DNA of 38,553 nucleotides from Parashewanella curva (GTDB lineage Bacteria; Pseudomonadota; Gammaproteobacteria; Enterobacterales; Shewanellaceae): NCBI RefSeq assembly GCF_003675895.1, contig NZ_ML014792.1, positions 1 to 38,553 of the forward strand, read 5' to 3'. Shown piece by piece: positions 36,439 to 38,553 of this stretch (position 1 is its first letter; each line of letters starts with the position of its first letter). The notes under the pieces were generated by a model. It saw only the letters and a program-made list of their open reading frames with translations, ran no database searches and was not told where the DNA came from. The position numbers and the translations under genes were made by a program.

Positions 36439-36485
36439 TCCAGTATCGAAGTCACTGGACTCCTGCCTACGCAGGAGTGACGGAT
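36439..36485. repeat. REP-like short palindromic repeat
   Basis: ACTCCTGC-CTAC-GCAGGAGT (36459-36478) is a perfect 8-bp hairpin flanked by CCAGT/ACTGG and GTGACGG. It looks like the widespread proteobacterial extragenic palindromes that read GTCATTCCTGC...GCAGGAATCCA. It lies between guaB and guaA. Confidence 0.6.
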
Positions 36486-36587
36486 TTTATAAACCTGTAC
36501 AACATTCATTCACAATATGAATAAACTGTATTTCTCAAGTATTTATTTTAATTAGTTAGAGACTGTGGCATTCGATGATTTCAGTTA

Positions 36588-36682
36588 GGAAGAATATTGA
36601 GATAAGACAACCGTCCGTGACAGGATGTCACGGTCGTCAGCACATGGATGTGCGCTTCTGTTGTCGCTCTCATTATTCTTCC
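36588..36682. repeat. 95-bp palindromic element with two inner hairpins
   Basis: The ends GGAAGAATATTGAGATAAGA (running into CAAC) and GTTGTCGCTCTCATTATTCT (running into TCC) are imperfect inverted repeats. Inside are CCGTGACA-GGA-TGTCACGG and GCACAT-GG-ATGTGC side by side. The element ends 18 bp after the guaB stop and would fold into a branched structure in the guaB-guaA transcript. A REP-cluster/MITE-like element is likely; a structured regulatory RNA is the alternative. Confidence 0.6.
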
Positions 36683-36700
36683 TTAGTTCTCAATCAGTGA

Positions 36701-38167
36701 TCACACTCCAGTACGGTAATTAGGCGCTTCTTTCGTCATAGTGACATCATGAACGTGCGACTCGCCCATACCTGCTGAAGTTACTTTCACAAACTCAGCC
36801 TTAGTGTTTAACTCAGAAATCGTAGCGCAACCTGTAAGCCCCATACATGAACGTAAACCGCCCATTTGTTGATGAATGATCTCTTTTAGGTGACCCTTAT
36901 ATGGCACTCGACCTTCAATGCCTTCTGGCACTAACTTGTCAGCCGCATTATCAGTTTGGAAGTAACGGTCAGATGAGCCTTGAGACATAGCGCCTAAAGA
37001 ACCCATTCCACGATAAGATTTATAAGTACGACCTTGGTATAAAATGGTTTCACCCGGCGCTTCTTCTGTACCCGCAAACATAGAGCCAGCCATAATGCAC
37101 GATGCACCTGCGGCTAACGCTTTGGCTAAGTCGCCAGAGAAACGAATACCACCATCAGCAATTACAGGAATATCCAGATCTTTTAGCGCTTCAGCAGCAT
37201 CAGAAACGGCAGTAATTTGAGGAACACCAACGCCAGTCACAATACGAGTGGTGCAAATAGAACCCGGACCAATACCAACTTTAACCGCATTTACACCCGC
37301 TTCAACTAACGCTAAAGCGCCTTCAGCGGTTGCTACGTTGCCACCAACGATTTGTAAATCAGGATATTTAGCGCGAGTTTCACGAATACGCTGAAGAACA
37401 CCTTCAGAGTGACCGTGAGATGAGTCTATCAACAACACATCGGCGCCAGCTTTTACAAGAGCATCAACACGTTCTTCATTGCCAGCACCAGCACCGACAG
37501 CGGCACCAACACGTAATCGACCAAGTTCGTCTTTACAAGCATTAGGCTTACGTTCGGCTTTTTCAAAATCCTTAACCGTGATCAAACCTTTTAGTTTGAA
37601 GTTATCATCGACCACTAAGATTTTTTCAATACGATTGGTATGCATTAGCGCTTGAACATCGACCAGAGCTGTACCTTCTTTCACGGTAACTAAGCGCTCT
37701 TTTGGGGTCATCACTTGCTCAACAGTACGCTCCCAATCCGTCACAAAGCGAACATCACGACCAGTGATAATACCAACAAGTTCATTTGAATCATTGATAA
37801 CAGGATAACCAGCAAAGCCATTACGGTGAGTTAATTCTCTCACTTCTTTTAAGCTTGTAGATGGTGAAACAGTGACTGGTTGTTGAATAATGCCCGCTTC
37901 GTAAATTTTTACTTTGCGAACTTCTTCAGCTTGTTGCTCGATACTCATGTTTTTATGAATAAAACCTAAGCCACCTTCTTGAGCCATAGAAATCGCTAAG
38001 CGAGCTTCAGTTACGGTATCCATAGCAGCAGAAACAATTGGCACATTAAGGCTAATGGTTTGAGTTAAGCGGGTTTTTAAATTAGCTGTGTTGGGGAGGA
38101 CTGTAGAATGCGCAGGAACGAGTAAAACATCATCAAACGTCAGCGCTTCTTTTTTGAGTCTTAGCAC
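36701..38167 (-). CDS. guaB: IMP dehydrogenase
   Basis: The 488-residue enzyme oxidises IMP to XMP with NAD+, the first step to GMP. It starts at GTG 38167 ([20 protein letters not shown]), with GGGAG 8 nt upstream. A CBS pair is inserted at about residues 90-205. The catalytic Cys loop is [23 protein letters not shown]-binding ([18 protein letters not shown]) and flap segments ([20 protein letters not shown]) are present. It is the first gene of the guaBA pair, with a recognisable promoter ~50 bp upstream. Confidence 0.98.
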   Translation of the reverse strand: MLRLKKEALTFDDVLLVPAHSTVLPNTANLKTRLTQTISLNVPIVSAAMDTVTEARLAISMAQEGGLGFIHKNMSIEQQAEEVRKVKIYEAGIIQQPVTVSPSTSLKEVRELTHRNGFAGYPVINDSNELVGIITGRDVRFVTDWERTVEQVMTPKERLVTVKEGTALVDVQALMHTNRIEKILVVDDNFKLKGLITVKDFEKAERKPNACKDELGRLRVGAAVGAGAGNEERVDALVKAGADVLLIDSSHGHSEGVLQRIRETRAKYPDLQIVGGNVATAEGALALVEAGVNAVKVGIGPGSICTTRIVTGVGVPQITAVSDAAEALKDLDIPVIADGGIRFSGDLAKALAAGASCIMAGSMFAGTEEAPGETILYQGRTYKSYRGMGSLGAMSQGSSDRYFQTDNAADKLVPEGIEGRVPYKGHLKEIIHQQMGGLRSCMGLTGCATISELNTKAEFVKVTSAGMGESHVHDVTMTKEAPNYRTGV

Positions 38168-38217
38168 GGCAACATCTCCCTTGAGGTGTAGGGTTGAAGG
38201 TGAAATATTGCGGACGG

Positions 38218-38246
38218 ATTATACCCAGATACCAAGTCAGGGTAAA
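38218..38246 (-). promoter_or_regulatory. guaB promoter
   Basis: On the minus strand, TTTACC (-35, 38241-38246), 17 bp and TATAAT (-10, 38218-38223) precede the guaB start by ~50 bp. The spacing is ideal and the -10 perfect. Confidence 0.65.
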
Positions 38247-38310
38247 TGCATATTAATCAAAAATTAATTTTTGTATTTTGAAACGACAAGAAATCTTGTA
38301 CAAAAATGGC

Positions 38311-38336
38311 TGCAATGGCGTTGGGATGCCATTGCA
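38311..38336. other. Perfect hairpin upstream of guaB
   Basis: TGCAATGGC-GTTGGGAT-GCCATTGCA is a 9-bp perfect inverted repeat, ~90 bp upstream of the guaB promoter. It has no T tail. Function is unknown; it might be a protein-binding palindrome or the remains of a repeat. Confidence 0.4.
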
Positions 38337-38438
38337 TAAGTCAGTGACAATTTAGAAGTTGAAATTAAAGTTATTAAGCCCACCTTCGATAGCAACAATG
38401 GCTTTCTTAATTCCTTTTATACTGAATATAAAGGAACT

Positions 38439-38460
38439 CGGCCGCAAGCAACCGAGTTTT
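38439..38460. terminator. Hairpin after the partial rightmost gene
   Basis: AACTCGG pairs with CCGAGTT across a 10-nt loop directly after the stop codon of the minus-strand gene at the edge. A second weak hairpin (TTCCTT...AAGGAA, near 38411-38436) follows. T-rich sequence lies on both sides. Confidence 0.5.
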
Positions 38461-38553
38461 ATTTGAACAGTCCAAGCTGATCTGCACTTTTCTCTTTTTT
38501 GTCTAACTCTGCCAACTGTTCTTGAACATACTTTCTGATCACATCTTCAGTTG
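38459..38553 (-). CDS. C-terminal end of an unidentified gene (cut by window edge)
   Basis: The frame is open from the window edge and ends at TAA (38459-38461). The last 30 residues read TEDVIRKYVQEQLAELDKKE and then KSADQLGLFK, a charged amphipathic helix. A terminator-like hairpin follows the stop, which supports a real gene. Too little is visible for a family call. In relatives I would expect xseA divergently placed next to guaB; this gene runs in the same direction as guaB and does not look like xseA, so the neighbourhood is probably altered here. Confidence 0.5.
   Translation of the reverse strand, partial: TEDVIRKYVQEQLAELDKKEKSADQLGLFK

Overview
The window looks like chromosome from an AT-rich marine gammaproteobacterium, most likely the Shewanellaceae and perhaps an animal-associated relative such as Parashewanella. 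The reasons are the purL / tadA / guaA-guaB neighbourhood, secreted nucleases with GlyGly-CTERM tails, a YeeN-type YebC protein, a long Lon-like protease and two small proteins that resemble TIGR02922. The species was not determined.

Layout. 1-1400 is an eroded edge: the end of an IS630-type transposase, a MobC-like mobilisation fragment and a LysR regulator gene broken by an in-frame TAG. 1639-5126 is a small amino-sugar locus (agaS, kbaZ and a divergently controlled-looking agaR) with phased CTTTCA repeats in front of kbaZ and agaR. 5213-5372 is a MITE-like inverted repeat. 5481-12555 reads leftward as porin, then an ExeM-like DNase, then a second DNase of the endonuclease I fold. Both nucleases have signal peptides, lamin-tail domains and GlyGly-CTERM sorting tails, so this looks like an extracellular DNA scavenging operon. 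13326-14758 is an OmpA-like gene with a one-base frameshift. 15020-18286 holds a metallo-beta-lactamase-fold lipoprotein and two unrecognised proteins. 18311-18666 holds the 3' end of a lost gene with its terminator, a 37-residue membrane protein and a Fur-box-like site. 18794-23231 carries the Lon-like protease, three small hypothetical genes and the YeeN-type protein. 23307-25235 is a large lipoprotein.

The right third (25469-38167) alternates housekeeping purine/tRNA genes (purL, tadA, guaA, guaB) with genes of foreign character: a proline/serine-rich protein with death-fold-like helical modules, a 367-residue unknown, a small basic protein, and a protein with five to six pentatricopeptide-like repeats. 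mltF, which I remember as sitting between purL and tadA in relatives, is not there. The unrecognised proteins lack signal peptides and use eukaryote-like architectures, so a set of host-directed effectors is a reasonable but untested inference.

No rRNA, tRNA or CRISPR array was seen. Domain calls come from reading motifs by eye; no database search was run.
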